Shown: positions 55,884 to 64,000 of the stretch, one piece after another
Numbering within the stretch: the stretch's first letter is position 1
Layout of the letters: each line of letters starts with the position of its first letter
NCBI RefSeq assembly: GCF_009653635.1
Contig: NZ_PPFD01000002.1
Location: forward strand, 62,001 to 126,000
DNA length: 64,000 bases
Reading direction: 5' to 3'
Origin: Endozoicomonas sp. OPT23
Lineage (GTDB): Bacteria > Pseudomonadota > Gammaproteobacteria > Pseudomonadales > Endozoicomonadaceae
The notes under the pieces: generated by a model
The model's database searches: none
The model's input: only the letters and a program-made list of their open reading frames with translations
What the model was told of the DNA's origin: nothing
Program-made: the position numbers and the translations under genes

Positions 55884-57101
55884 ATGACAATCGGCAGCAG
55901 TCAGCAACTCGGTGACAGTCAGACGAACAAGGCAAGCCCTTATGGACTGACCTGGTTGTCGCGCAAACTCTATCGCTCCAATGTCAGTCAGATTCGATTA
56001 CTGTTGCCTGGCGGTGAAGCGCTCGCCATTGGTGTCCCTCACTATGAGCAGACAACACCGACTCTTGAGATTAAAAGCCCAGCCAGAGTCATTCGACATG
56101 CCCGGGGCGGCATTATTGGCTGGGCAGAGTCTTATATTGATGGTCACTGGCAAACACCGGATTTACGACAGCTGGTTTCGTGGGCCATGAGGAATGAAGA
56201 GGCGCTGGAAAAAGCCTTCAAGCCAAGCTGGTTCAGCCGTAAGCTGAATCGTCTGCTACACCGGCTGAACAATAACAGTAAGCGGGGAAGCAGACGGAAT
56301 ATTGCCGCCCATTATGATCTGGGTAACGATTTTTATCGTCATTGGCTGGACGACACCATGACTTATTCCAGCGCTATCTTCAGCACAGAAGAACAGAGTC
56401 TGGAAGATGCTCAGAACAACAAGAATCAAACTCTCCTGAATATGCTTGAGCTGGAGCCTGAACATTCGGTGCTGGAAGTAGGTTGTGGCTGGGGTGGCTT
56501 TTCCAGGGTCTTGAACGACGCGGGTCAGCACCCTTACCTTGGTGTGACCTTATCAAGGGAACAGCTGCAATACGCTAAAGATCATGCTCCTGCAGATGCT
56601 GATCAGCAGTTTAAGTTACTGGATTATCGAGATCTGAAAGGCAGCTATGACCGTATTGTTTCTATCGAGATGTTTGAAGCGGTGGGCGAGTCGCACTGGA
56701 ATAGCTATTTCAAAAAGATTCGTGACAGCCTAAAACCTGGTGGAGTCGCTGTGATTCAAGTGATCACCATCGAAGACGAACGCTTTGCTTCCTACCGTAA
56801 AAATGTCGACTTCATTCAGCGGTATATTTTTCCCGGCGGTATGCTGCCCAGTCACAGTGTTCTGCAGGAAAAGATTTTTCAGGCGGATTTGAAGTTGGAA
56901 AAGAGTATTGCCTTTGGGCCTGACTACGCACGAACACTTCAGCATTGGCATCAACGATTCAATCAGCGCTGGCAGGAAATAAATCAGGGTAAGTTTGATT
57001 CAGCCTTTCGCAACATGTGGAACTTCTACCTTGCCTACTGTGAGGCAGGATTTAACAGCGGCAGTACCGATGTCAGGCTTTATAAAATCAGAAGGTCATA
57101 A
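55884..57101 (+). CDS. cfa: cyclopropane-fatty-acyl-phospholipid synthase family methyltransferase
   Basis: SAM-dependent enzyme that adds a methylene or methyl group to unsaturated acyl chains in membrane phospholipids. 405 residues: N-terminal lipid-binding domain (residues 1-120), then NIAAHYDLGNDFYRHWLDDTMTYSSAIF, the SAM motif VLEVGCGWGGFSR, and IVSIEMFEAVGESHW and FIQRYIFPGGMLPS. Either true cyclopropane synthase or a UfaM-like methyltransferase of the furan fatty acid route; sequence reading alone does not decide. Its stop overlaps the next ATG by one base. Confidence 0.94.
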   Translation: MTIGSSQQLGDSQTNKASPYGLTWLSRKLYRSNVSQIRLLLPGGEALAIGVPHYEQTTPTLEIKSPARVIRHARGGIIGWAESYIDGHWQTPDLRQLVSWAMRNEEALEKAFKPSWFSRKLNRLLHRLNNNSKRGSRRNIAAHYDLGNDFYRHWLDDTMTYSSAIFSTEEQSLEDAQNNKNQTLLNMLELEPEHSVLEVGCGWGGFSRVLNDAGQHPYLGVTLSREQLQYAKDHAPADADQQFKLLDYRDLKGSYDRIVSIEMFEAVGESHWNSYFKKIRDSLKPGGVAVIQVITIEDERFASYRKNVDFIQRYIFPGGMLPSHSVLQEKIFQADLKLEKSIAFGPDYARTLQHWHQRFNQRWQEINQGKFDSAFRNMWNFYLAYCEAGFNSGSTDVRLYKIRRS

Positions 57102-57670
57102 TGAAAAAATTCTGCTTTTTTTTCTCAGCACTGCTTGCTCTGACCGTTCTTCCGGGATGCACGACTATGGATATTGAATACTATAAAAATGAAACACCTG
57201 AGCTAAAGGTTGAAGAGTACTTTCTGGGAGAAACCCTGGCCTGGGGTATGTTTCAGGATCGTTTTGGCAAGGTGAGAAACCGATTCAAAGTAGTGATGAG
57301 AGGCAGGGTTGAAAATGACACTCTGATTCTGGACGAACAGTTTGAATATTCTGACGGCACAACATCGGACCGACTTTGGAAACTGAAGATACTGCCTGAT
57401 GGCCACTATGAAGGCAGTGCCGGAGATGTTATCGGCAAAGCGATAGGGAAATGGGCCGGTAACAGTTTTAACTGGAAGTATGAAATGGATCTGGCCGTGA
57501 GTGGAAGCAACTGGCGAGTGTCGTTTGATGACTGGCTCTATCTGCAGGAAGACGGCACATTGATTAATATTGCTACGGTCAGCAAATGGGGCATCAAACT
57601 GGGAACTCTGACGTTTGTGTTCGCCAAGGAAAAAGGCATGGCTGAAGCGTTCAGAGGGCTTAAACAGTGA
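57101..57670 (+). CDS. DUF3833 lipoprotein
   Basis: 189 residues with a lipoprotein signal (lipobox LPGC, Cys20). The mature part matches DUF3833: YFLGETLAWGMFQDRFGKVRNRFKVVMRGRVENDTLILDEQFEYSDGTTSDRLWKL and NSFNWKYEMDLAV. The family clusters with cfa and DUF1365. Role unknown; possibly lipid binding in the periplasm. Starts within the cfa stop and overlaps the SDR gene by four bases. Confidence 0.92.
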   Translation: MKKFCFFFSALLALTVLPGCTTMDIEYYKNETPELKVEEYFLGETLAWGMFQDRFGKVRNRFKVVMRGRVENDTLILDEQFEYSDGTTSDRLWKLKILPDGHYEGSAGDVIGKAIGKWAGNSFNWKYEMDLAVSGSNWRVSFDDWLYLQEDGTLINIATVSKWGIKLGTLTFVFAKEKGMAEAFRGLKQ

Positions 57671-58443
57671 GTGCTGATAACGGCTCTGATAAACCAAAAA
57701 TCATATGGATTACCGGAGCCAGCCAGGGAATTGGTGAAGCCCTGGCACTGCTGACGGCAAGTCAGGGAATGACAGTGATTGCCAGTGCCCGAAGCCGGGA
57801 AAAGCTTGAGCAACTGAGTGCCAGAGCTGAAAACTTGAGCGGCGAAATAATTCCAAAACCTTTGGATATCCTTGATCGACTTTCTGTTGAAAATACGATT
57901 AAGAGTATTGTTGAGAATCATGGGGACATTGATCTGGCTGTTTTAAATGCTGGCACATTTATTCCTATGGATGGAAAAGAGTTCAGGGCTGATACAGTGA
58001 AGCAGCATCTGGATCTCAACGTGATGGGAACCAGTTATTGTCTTGAACCTTTGATTGAAATAATGAAAGGGCAGGGCAGCGGGCAGATCGCTATTAATGC
58101 ATCTCTGTCCGGTTATCGTGGTTTGCCAACTGCAGCAGCCTATGGTGCTAGCAAGGCTGCCTTGATTAACATGGCAGAATGCCTGCACCTGGAACTAAAG
58201 TCGTCAGGTGTAGATGTAAGACTTATTAACCCTGGCTTTGTTAAAACGCCTTTAACGGATAAAAATACATTTCATATGCCCTTTCTGGTGTCTTCTGAAC
58301 AAGCCGCAAAAAATATTTTGAAAGGACTTAATGGCAGTGGCTTTGAAATTCGTTTTCCGACAGCTTTCGCCGGCATCATGGGGTTATTGAGAGTTATGCC
58401 TTATCGCTTATATTTTTATCTGGCAGGAAAACAGCTTAATTAA
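57667..58443 (+). CDS. short-chain dehydrogenase/reductase
   Basis: 258-residue SDR with NAD(P) motif WITGASQGIGEALALL, the VLNAGT segment, active-site Ser in INASLSGYRG and YGASK. Starts with GTG, overlapping the DUF3833 stop (GTGA). Likely the last gene of the plus-strand lipid operon. Substrate unknown; a membrane-lipid-derived alcohol or ketone is inferred from context. Confidence 0.92.
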   Translation: MSADNGSDKPKIIWITGASQGIGEALALLTASQGMTVIASARSREKLEQLSARAENLSGEIIPKPLDILDRLSVENTIKSIVENHGDIDLAVLNAGTFIPMDGKEFRADTVKQHLDLNVMGTSYCLEPLIEIMKGQGSGQIAINASLSGYRGLPTAAAYGASKAALINMAECLHLELKSSGVDVRLINPGFVKTPLTDKNTFHMPFLVSSEQAAKNILKGLNGSGFEIRFPTAFAGIMGLLRVMPYRLYFYLAGKQLN

Positions 58444-58537
58444 TCAGTAACCCCTTATCAGAAGCGCTCCTTAAAACTTGCTAAATCCTGATTCTGGTCT
58501 GCAATAAGGCTTGGATTAGAATCAGGAGTGTATGCAT

Positions 58538-59887
58538 ATGCTGGGATTTCTCAGTCCTCCTGCTCATCAGGAGCAGATAGCGGAACAAGATGTTGATGAA
58601 ACCTATAAAAAACTTCGCTTTCAGGTACTACTGGGAATAATCATTGGTTATGCCGCTTATTACCTGATTCGCAAAAACTTTTCTCTGGCTATGCCAAACC
58701 TGATTGAACAGGGATTTACCAAGTCCGAGCTTGGCTTTGCTCTATCAGCGGTCTCTTTTGCCTATGGCTTCAGTAAGTTTTTAATGGGTAACCTGTCTGA
58801 TCGCAGTGATGCACGGAAGTTTATGAGCATTGGACTTATTCTTTCTGCACTCACCATGATTTTTATGGGCATCGCGCCGTTTGCGACGGCTTCTGTAACT
58901 GCCATGTTTGGACTTCTGTTTTTGAATGGCTGGTTCCAGGGCATGGGGTATCCAGCGGGTAGCCGAGTGATGACCCACTGGTTCTCGGTTCGGGAGCGTG
59001 GTGTCAAATGGGCTTACTGGAACACCTCCCACAACCTCGGTGCGGGTCTTGTAGGACCAATGGCTATCTTCGCCATTTACCTGTTTCATGACTGGCATTC
59101 CCAGCTCTGGTTTCATGGTGTTGTGGCGTTGGTTTTTGCAGGGTTTACCTGGATGCTGTTAAGGGACACGCCGCAGTCCTGTGGTTTGCCCAGTATTGAA
59201 GAGTGGACTGGAGAACGACTTAAATCTTATGATGCCAGTCATGAGCAGGAGATGACCGCCAAGGAGATCTTCTTCAAATACGTCTTTAACAATAAGCTGC
59301 TTTGGTACCTCTCACTAGCTAATGTCTTTGTCTATCTGGTGCGTTATGGCGTGCTGGACTGGGCACCCACCTATCTGTCAGAAGTAAAAGGCTTCTCAAT
59401 GGCCCAGAGTGGCTGGGCCTACTTCCTTTATGAGTTTGCTGGCATTCCGGGCATTCTGCTTTGTGGTTGGGCATCTGATCGTTTCTTCAAAGGCTGCAGA
59501 GCACCTGTCAGTATTTGCATGATGGTGATGGTGTCTATTGCCATCGTGATCTATTGGCAGAACCCTGCTGGTAACCCTCTTATAGATAATCTCTGCCTGA
59601 TCATTGTTGGTTTCTTCATCTATGGTCCTGTTGTGCTTGTAGGGCTGCAGGCTGCTGATTCAGCACCCAAAAAAGCCACAGGTACGGCAACAGGTCTGAC
59701 AGGGTTGTTTGGCTACCTGGGTGGTGCACTCTTTGCCAACCTTGCCATGGGCGTTATTGTGGACGTGATGGGTTGGAGTGGTGGATTCATCCTGATACTG
59801 GTTGCCTGCTTCATGGCCATTCTGTTTCTGACCATGACTATGAAGAGAGAGCGTGAAGATAAGGCCGGGCTCTTCGGACAGGGTTAA
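58538..59887 (+). CDS. glpT: glycerol-3-phosphate transporter GlpT
   Basis: Inner-membrane MFS antiporter that imports glycerol-3-phosphate in exchange for phosphate. The 449-residue protein follows E. coli GlpT closely: GYAAYYLIRKNFSLAMPNLIEQGF, NGWFQGMGYPAGSRVMTHWFS, LLRDTPQSCGLPSIEEW, WAYFLYEFAGIPGILLCGWASDR, TGLTGLFGYLGGAL. Twelve membrane segments. ATG 58538 has AGGAG nine bases upstream and gives the family N-terminus; an ATG two codons earlier is too close. Followed by a strong terminator. 94 bases separate it from the lipid operon, so it is probably independent. Confidence 0.95.
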   Translation: MLGFLSPPAHQEQIAEQDVDETYKKLRFQVLLGIIIGYAAYYLIRKNFSLAMPNLIEQGFTKSELGFALSAVSFAYGFSKFLMGNLSDRSDARKFMSIGLILSALTMIFMGIAPFATASVTAMFGLLFLNGWFQGMGYPAGSRVMTHWFSVRERGVKWAYWNTSHNLGAGLVGPMAIFAIYLFHDWHSQLWFHGVVALVFAGFTWMLLRDTPQSCGLPSIEEWTGERLKSYDASHEQEMTAKEIFFKYVFNNKLLWYLSLANVFVYLVRYGVLDWAPTYLSEVKGFSMAQSGWAYFLYEFAGIPGILLCGWASDRFFKGCRAPVSICMMVMVSIAIVIYWQNPAGNPLIDNLCLIIVGFFIYGPVVLVGLQAADSAPKKATGTATGLTGLFGYLGGALFANLAMGVIVDVMGWSGGFILILVACFMAILFLTMTMKREREDKAGLFGQG

Positions 59888-59932
59888 CAGACAGGACATC
59901 TGATTCTTCAGATCAGAGAATTAATCAAAGGT

Positions 59933-59966
59933 AAAAGCCATACAGACTTCTGTATGGCTTTTTTTT
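59933..59966 (+). terminator. intrinsic terminator after glpT
   Basis: AAAAGCCATACAG (59933-59945) pairs perfectly with CTGTATGGCTTTT (59950-59962) around ACTT, with a run of eight T. Confidence 0.95.
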
Positions 59967-60010
59967 GTCGATGAACTTAGACAACGAATGAAACCTGAGC
60001 GAACTGTTTG

Positions 60011-61660
60011 ATGAAAGCCTCTGATCTTTTTGTGAAATGTCTGGAAGAAGAAGGAATCGAATATATTTTTGGCGTGCCCGGCGAGGAGAACGCTGACTTT
60101 ATAATGTCCTTGAGTGAGTCAAAGAAAATAAAGTTTATTCTTACCCGGCATGAGCAGGGCGCTGCTTTTATGGCTGAGGTCTATGGTCGCATCACCGGGA
60201 ACGTTGCTGGTTGTCTTGGTACTCTTGGTCCTGGTGCCACTAACCTGTTAACCGGTGTTGGTGATGGCAATATGGATCTGGCTCCCATGCTGGTGCTGGC
60301 TGGTCAGGGTTCGTCACAACGACTGCATAAAGAATCTCACCAGATCATGGATGCGGTTTCCATGTTCAAACCTGTGACCAAATGGTCCGAGACAATTCGT
60401 CATCCTGATAATATTCCCGAGATGGTTCGAAAGGCTGTTCGCTTGGCCAGGTCAGAGAAGCCCGGAGCGGTATTTCTGGAACTGTGTGAAGACATCGCCA
60501 GTATGGACACCAGTTCAACGCCTCTTTCGGTCAGACGTTATCCAAGACCTATGCCGGAAAGTAGCAGTATTCAACAAGCCTTTGAAAAGCTGAAGGCTGC
60601 CAAAAGACCGGTCATAATTGCTGGTAACGGTGTCATTCGCATGGAAGCTTCTGACAACCTGCGACGATTTGTTGATGCCACAGGTATCGGCGTCATCAGT
60701 ACCTTTATGGCCAAAGGCTGTATTGATATGGATGATGATGCCTGTCTTTATACCATCGGTTTAGGTAGAAAAGATCTGGTGGCCTGTGCAGTCGATTCGG
60801 CTGATCTGGTATTCACCATTGGTTATGACCTTGTGGAATACCATCCACACCTCTGGAATCCGGATGCAGATAAAGCGGTTATACATCTCGACTCCATGCC
60901 TGCAGAAATTGACAGTTGCTACCATCCTGAGTTGGAACTGGTGGGTGATATTGCTCATACCCTTGAAGCTTTGACCAAAGAAATGTCGAGCTGTCAGCTG
61001 GCCTATGATTTACGACAGCAGCAAGCCGTCAGAAGAGATATGACGCAGGAGTTTGAGTCTTACCGGGATGATGATACTCAAGGGCTTATAAGACCACAGA
61101 AGGCTATCTGGGATGCCAGGGCGGTTCTGCCACCTAATGGTATTCTGTTGTCAGATGTCGGCGCCCATAAAATGTGGATCGCCCGTCACTACCATTGCCA
61201 TGAACCTAATACCTGCCTGATGCCCAATGGTTTCTGTTCCATGGGCATTGCACTTCCTGGTGCCATAGCAGCCAGTATGGTCAGACCTGACCAGCAGGTT
61301 CTGGCCATTTGTGGTGATGGTGGCTTCCTGATGAATGTGCAGGAGATGGAGACCGCCAGACGATACAACTGCAACATGACTGTGATGATCTGGGAAGATA
61401 AACAGTACGGCCTGATTGCCTGGAAACAGATGGATCATTTTGGCAAGCACTCTCCTCTTGAATTTGATAATCCTGACTGGATGAAACTGGCCGACAGCTT
61501 TGGCTGGAATGGTCATCGGGTCGAGAATAGTCGTGATCTGGAAAAACAGCTGACTATTGCTATGAATGAGGAAGGTCCAAGCCTGGTCGTTATTCCTATT
61601 GATTATCGGGAAAACCAGCTGCTCAGTGACAGGCTGGGCAATATCTCCTGCCCGATCTGA
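60011..61660 (+). CDS. ThDP-dependent acetolactate synthase large-subunit family enzyme
   Basis: 549 residues with the three ThDP-enzyme domains: catalytic N-terminal YIFGVPGEENADFIMSL with the Glu of the RHEQGAAFMAEVYGR motif, a central transhydrogenase-like domain, and the ThDP-binding GDGGFLMNVQEMETARRYNCNMTVMIWED motif. No regulatory small subunit gene is adjacent. Start codon is ATG 60011; the preceding TTG is not needed. Paired with an aldehyde dehydrogenase 14 bases downstream, so it may form an aldehyde-consuming or producing pathway rather than valine synthesis. Exact substrate unknown. Confidence 0.9.
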   Translation: MKASDLFVKCLEEEGIEYIFGVPGEENADFIMSLSESKKIKFILTRHEQGAAFMAEVYGRITGNVAGCLGTLGPGATNLLTGVGDGNMDLAPMLVLAGQGSSQRLHKESHQIMDAVSMFKPVTKWSETIRHPDNIPEMVRKAVRLARSEKPGAVFLELCEDIASMDTSSTPLSVRRYPRPMPESSSIQQAFEKLKAAKRPVIIAGNGVIRMEASDNLRRFVDATGIGVISTFMAKGCIDMDDDACLYTIGLGRKDLVACAVDSADLVFTIGYDLVEYHPHLWNPDADKAVIHLDSMPAEIDSCYHPELELVGDIAHTLEALTKEMSSCQLAYDLRQQQAVRRDMTQEFESYRDDDTQGLIRPQKAIWDARAVLPPNGILLSDVGAHKMWIARHYHCHEPNTCLMPNGFCSMGIALPGAIAASMVRPDQQVLAICGDGGFLMNVQEMETARRYNCNMTVMIWEDKQYGLIAWKQMDHFGKHSPLEFDNPDWMKLADSFGWNGHRVENSRDLEKQLTIAMNEEGPSLVVIPIDYRENQLLSDRLGNISCPI

Positions 61661-61674
61661 TCAGAGGAAAAAAT

Positions 61675-63111
61675 ATGGATGAGTTTAAATTGCTGGTGGA
61701 TTCCAGTGAGCCTCAGGCAGGCTGGATAACCGTCAATAATCCTTACGACCTTACTCCGGTCTGCAGGGTTGCTACAGGCGACAGTCGTCATGTTGATAGT
61801 GCTCTGAACAGTGCCAGTAGCTGTTTCGAAAATAGAGAACAGTGGTTACCTGTTGATGAGCGAATCGCTATTTTCGGTCGTGCTATTCATCAGGTGTCTA
61901 AGCGAAAAGAAGAACTGGCACTGACCATTGCCAGTGAAGGCGGTAAGCCGCTGGTTGATGCAAGAGTCGAAGTGGACAGGGCCATTGACGGTCTAAAGCT
62001 GTGTATTGATTGCCTGAGAGGAGAGACTGGCTCTCTGCCTGCCATTGATGCAACAGTTACTGGTCGTGATCACATGGTTTTTACTCACCATGAGCCAATT
62101 GGTGTTGTTGTGGCTGTCAGTGCTTTCAACCACCCTCTCAACCTGATCGTTCATCAAATAGGCCCTGCCATAGCTGCTGGCTGTCCGGTTATTGTTAAAC
62201 CATCAGAAGACACCCCTGTTTCCTGTCTGAAACTGGCTGATATGTTCCATCAGGCTGGGTTGCCTTTGTCGTGGTTGCAGGTGCTGATCACTGACAGCAT
62301 TCCGGTAGCAGAACATCTGGTGACGTCTGAGCGTGTGGCTTTCTTCTCTTTTATTGGCAGTGCTCGAGTCGGCTGGTTGCTTCGCTCAAAACTGGCTCAG
62401 GGCGTTCGTTGTGCATTGGAGCATGGCGGTGTAGCGCCAGCTATTGTTGCTGAATCAGCTGATCTGGATTTTGCAGTATCAAGGTTACTCAAAGGTGCGT
62501 TCTATCATGCCGGGCAGGTGTGTGTGTCGACTCAGAGAATCTTTGTTCACAAGAGTCAGAGCCAGGCTTTTATCAAGAAGTTTTCACTTGAAGCCAAACA
62601 GTTAAAAGTGGGGAATCCGACAGAAGATACAACAGAAGTCGGGCCACTAATCAGGCTGGCTGAAATCGACAGAGTTGAAGAGTGGGTTAATGAAGCTCGG
62701 CAGAATGGAGCAACAGTTACTTGCGGTGGTCAGAAGGTCGGTCAGACCTGTTACATGCCAACCGTTATTGTTGAGCCGTCAGTTAGCGACCGTGTCAGTC
62801 AGCAAGAAGTATTTGGGCCTGTTGTTTGTATCTATGAATACGACGATATCAATACAGCTATTAAACAGGCCAATGACCTGCCTTTTGCTTTTCAGGCTGC
62901 TGTGTTCAGTAATAATCATCAGGAAATTTTACTGGCTTATAAAAAGCTGAATGCATCAGCCATCATGGTTAATGAGCATACTGCCTTCAGAACAGACAGC
63001 ATGCCTTTCGCTGGTTTGAAAACTTCAGGTCTGGGAGTCGGAGGTATTCCTCATACCTTTAAAGACATGCAGATAGAGAAAATGATGGTGATGCACAGCC
63101 CTCACGGTTAA
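61675..63111 (+). CDS. NAD(P)-dependent aldehyde dehydrogenase
   Basis: 478-residue aldehyde dehydrogenase superfamily member. Rossmann segment VAVSAFNHPLNLIVHQIGPAIAAGCPVIVKPSEDTP, general-base Glu in ALEHGGVAP and catalytic Cys in AGQVCVSTQRIF. GGAAAA precedes the ATG. Directly downstream of the ThDP enzyme and surely co-transcribed. Oxidises an unidentified aldehyde to the acid; resembles lactaldehyde/phosphonoacetaldehyde dehydrogenase subfamilies by general appearance only. Confidence 0.93.
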   Translation: MDEFKLLVDSSEPQAGWITVNNPYDLTPVCRVATGDSRHVDSALNSASSCFENREQWLPVDERIAIFGRAIHQVSKRKEELALTIASEGGKPLVDARVEVDRAIDGLKLCIDCLRGETGSLPAIDATVTGRDHMVFTHHEPIGVVVAVSAFNHPLNLIVHQIGPAIAAGCPVIVKPSEDTPVSCLKLADMFHQAGLPLSWLQVLITDSIPVAEHLVTSERVAFFSFIGSARVGWLLRSKLAQGVRCALEHGGVAPAIVAESADLDFAVSRLLKGAFYHAGQVCVSTQRIFVHKSQSQAFIKKFSLEAKQLKVGNPTEDTTEVGPLIRLAEIDRVEEWVNEARQNGATVTCGGQKVGQTCYMPTVIVEPSVSDRVSQQEVFGPVVCIYEYDDINTAIKQANDLPFAFQAAVFSNNHQEILLAYKKLNASAIMVNEHTAFRTDSMPFAGLKTSGLGVGGIPHTFKDMQIEKMMVMHSPHG

Positions 63112-63119
63112 GTCATAAA

Positions 63120-63503
63120 TTATGATACTTCACTGCAGTGTGCGTGCCATATTTTCCAACCCAGCTCACTTTTTTCCAGGCAGTAAGTGACTTTGAGTTG
63201 TACTGTTTTGGTGACTTCCGGTTCACCTTCCTCGTGGCCTTCCAGTGACCAGAACAGGGCGCAGGTTGCCATCTTATCGTTGGTTCTGAGCATGGCGATT
63301 TCATAATCCACCTTACTGATCTCCCAGAGACCAAACATCATGGTGAACCAGCCTCTGATTTCATTACGACCCTTCATACTTTCACCGCTCTGATCCCAGA
63401 ACAGTGAGGCATCTAAATGGTGGGTCATGACACCCTGAATATTCCTTTTTTCAAAATATTTTTTATGTTGTTCGAAAAAGGCTTCGATTTCTTTTGAAAC
63501 CAT
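63120..63503 (-). CDS. SnoaL/NTF2-like domain protein
   Basis: 127 residues forming an NTF2-like cone fold: IEAFFEQHKKYFEKRNIQGVMTHHLDASLFWDQSGESMKGRNEIRGWFTMMF, then LKVTYCLEKSELGWKIWHAHCSEVS. These proteins range from isomerases to ligand-binding factors; no specific function can be given. Convergent with the aldehyde dehydrogenase gene, 8 bases apart. Confidence 0.85.
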   Translation of the reverse strand: MVSKEIEAFFEQHKKYFEKRNIQGVMTHHLDASLFWDQSGESMKGRNEIRGWFTMMFGLWEISKVDYEIAMLRTNDKMATCALFWSLEGHEEGEPEVTKTVQLKVTYCLEKSELGWKIWHAHCSEVS

Positions 63504-63584
63504 ATCTGTCTGAACCTGATAAAAAAGAGTGCCCCTAGAAAAATAGACGAGATAAAAAGGAAAAACAAAAGTAATTAAAAGAAT

Positions 63585-63607
63585 AAGGGCTGCAAACGCC
63601 AGCCCTT
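63585..63607 (-). terminator. terminator after the DUF2147 gene
   Basis: AAGGGCTG (63585-63592) pairs perfectly with CAGCCCTT (63600-63607) around a seven-base loop. On the minus strand it is followed by ATTCTTTTAATTACTTTTG, a T-rich tract. It lies 23 bases past the stop of the DUF2147 gene. Confidence 0.8.
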
Positions 63608-63629
63608 GAGCTTTTTGGTGACGGGACTC

Positions 63630-64000
63630 TTATTCAGCTTTTTCCCAGATCTGGGTTCTACCCAGCAGAGAAAATCCTATATAGCCTCGTACCTTCAGCT
63701 TTTCACCACCCTCGATAAGTTCCATATTGGCGCTGTAAACTTTACCTGAAGCAGGATCCAGAATTTTACCGTCATCATAACGGTCGCCGTCTCTACTCAT
63801 GTTCCAGATAAAAGTCATGCCTTCAATCGGCTTGTCTTTGAGATCACCTTCACATTTGTCGCAAAGTGACCCTTTAGAGTCCGGCTTGAGCAGTGCATCA
63901 ATGCGTCCTTTCAGCAGTCCGTCTTCTTCCCAGATAGTCACCAGCGACTGGGCTTTTTTGGTTTCGTCATTAATGGTTTGCCATTTTCCGGTGTAATCAT
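63630..64000 (-). CDS. DUF2147 protein (5' end outside window)
   Basis: The frame remains open past the start suggested at 63941: upstream in-frame residues DYTGKWQTINDETKKAQSLV match the family N-terminal part (GxWxTxDDxTGKxxS). C-terminal blocks include LLKGRIDALLKPDSKGSLCDKCEGDLKDKPIEGMTFIWNM and GRTQIWEKAE. Family members are usually small periplasmic proteins with a signal peptide, here beyond the window edge. Function unknown. Confidence 0.9.
   Translation of the reverse strand, partial: DYTGKWQTINDETKKAQSLVTIWEEDGLLKGRIDALLKPDSKGSLCDKCEGDLKDKPIEGMTFIWNMSRDGDRYDDGKILDPASGKVYSANMELIEGGEKLKVRGYIGFSLLGRTQIWEKAE

Noticed and set aside
1-64000. tRNA, rRNA, prophage or transposase genes
   Set aside because: I looked for these and saw no cloverleaf, rRNA or transposase-like product anywhere in the window.

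Overview
The window is a chromosomal segment of a gammaproteobacterium. Housekeeping gene order (infB-rbfA-truB, rpsO-pnp, rpsU-yqeY-dnaG-rpoD, tsaD, folB-folK-cca) matches the Pseudomonas/Oceanospirillales pattern. Interspersed AT-richer genes with no recognisable family suggest a host-associated marine lineage such as Endozoicomonadaceae. That placement is inference from gene order and protein character; no 16S gene or database search supports it.

Layout. 1-9.9 kb: translation and RNA-decay block (3' part of infB, rbfA, truB, rpsO, pnp), interrupted between truB and rpsO by an unknown ORF and an orphan MetQ-like lipoprotein. 10-13 kb: a zinc-finger/TPR membrane protein and a rhomboid protease. 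13-20 kb: macromolecular synthesis operon (rpsU, yqeY, dnaG, rpoD) with divergent tsaD. 20-23.4 kb: three paralogous secreted proteins sitting where relatives carry plsY. 23.6-25.6 kb: folB, folK-like, cca. 26-30.7 kb: proline catabolism (short PutA, PutP). 30.9-38.3 kb: accessory region with three unknown proteins, PilB, a TonB-like protein and a two-HKD phospholipase D-like protein. 38.5-47.5 kb: Na/Pi transporter, molybdenum cofactor genes (mobB-moeA, moaA), an unusual flavoprotein, a Tat-exported PhoX phosphatase and a tatA-tatB pair without tatC. 47.6-51 kb: pseudopilin-like protein, GIY-YIG protein, solute-binding protein, coiled-coil membrane protein. 51-60 kb: an ECF sigma/ChrR-controlled lipid-modification cluster, then glpT. 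60-64 kb: a ThDP enzyme/aldehyde dehydrogenase pair, a SnoaL-like protein and a DUF2147 protein cut by the window end.

The most coherent system is at 51.2-58.4 kb. Two divergent operons (ECF sigma-chrR-DUF2878-chalcone isomerase-like; FAD oxidoreductase-DUF1365-cfa-DUF3833-SDR) share a 171-base intergenic region that holds two outward-facing TGATCC-N18-TA-rich promoter candidates, the type used by singlet-oxygen sigma factors of the RpoE/ChrR group. I read it as a photo-oxidative stress response that remodels membrane fatty acids (cyclopropane, methylated or furan fatty acids). A second regulatory theme is phosphate: candidate PhoB boxes with 11-base periodicity precede both phoX and the Na/Pi transporter gene.

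Start codons were moved inward from the longest reading frame where a ribosome binding site, signal peptide or operon overlap favoured a later start.
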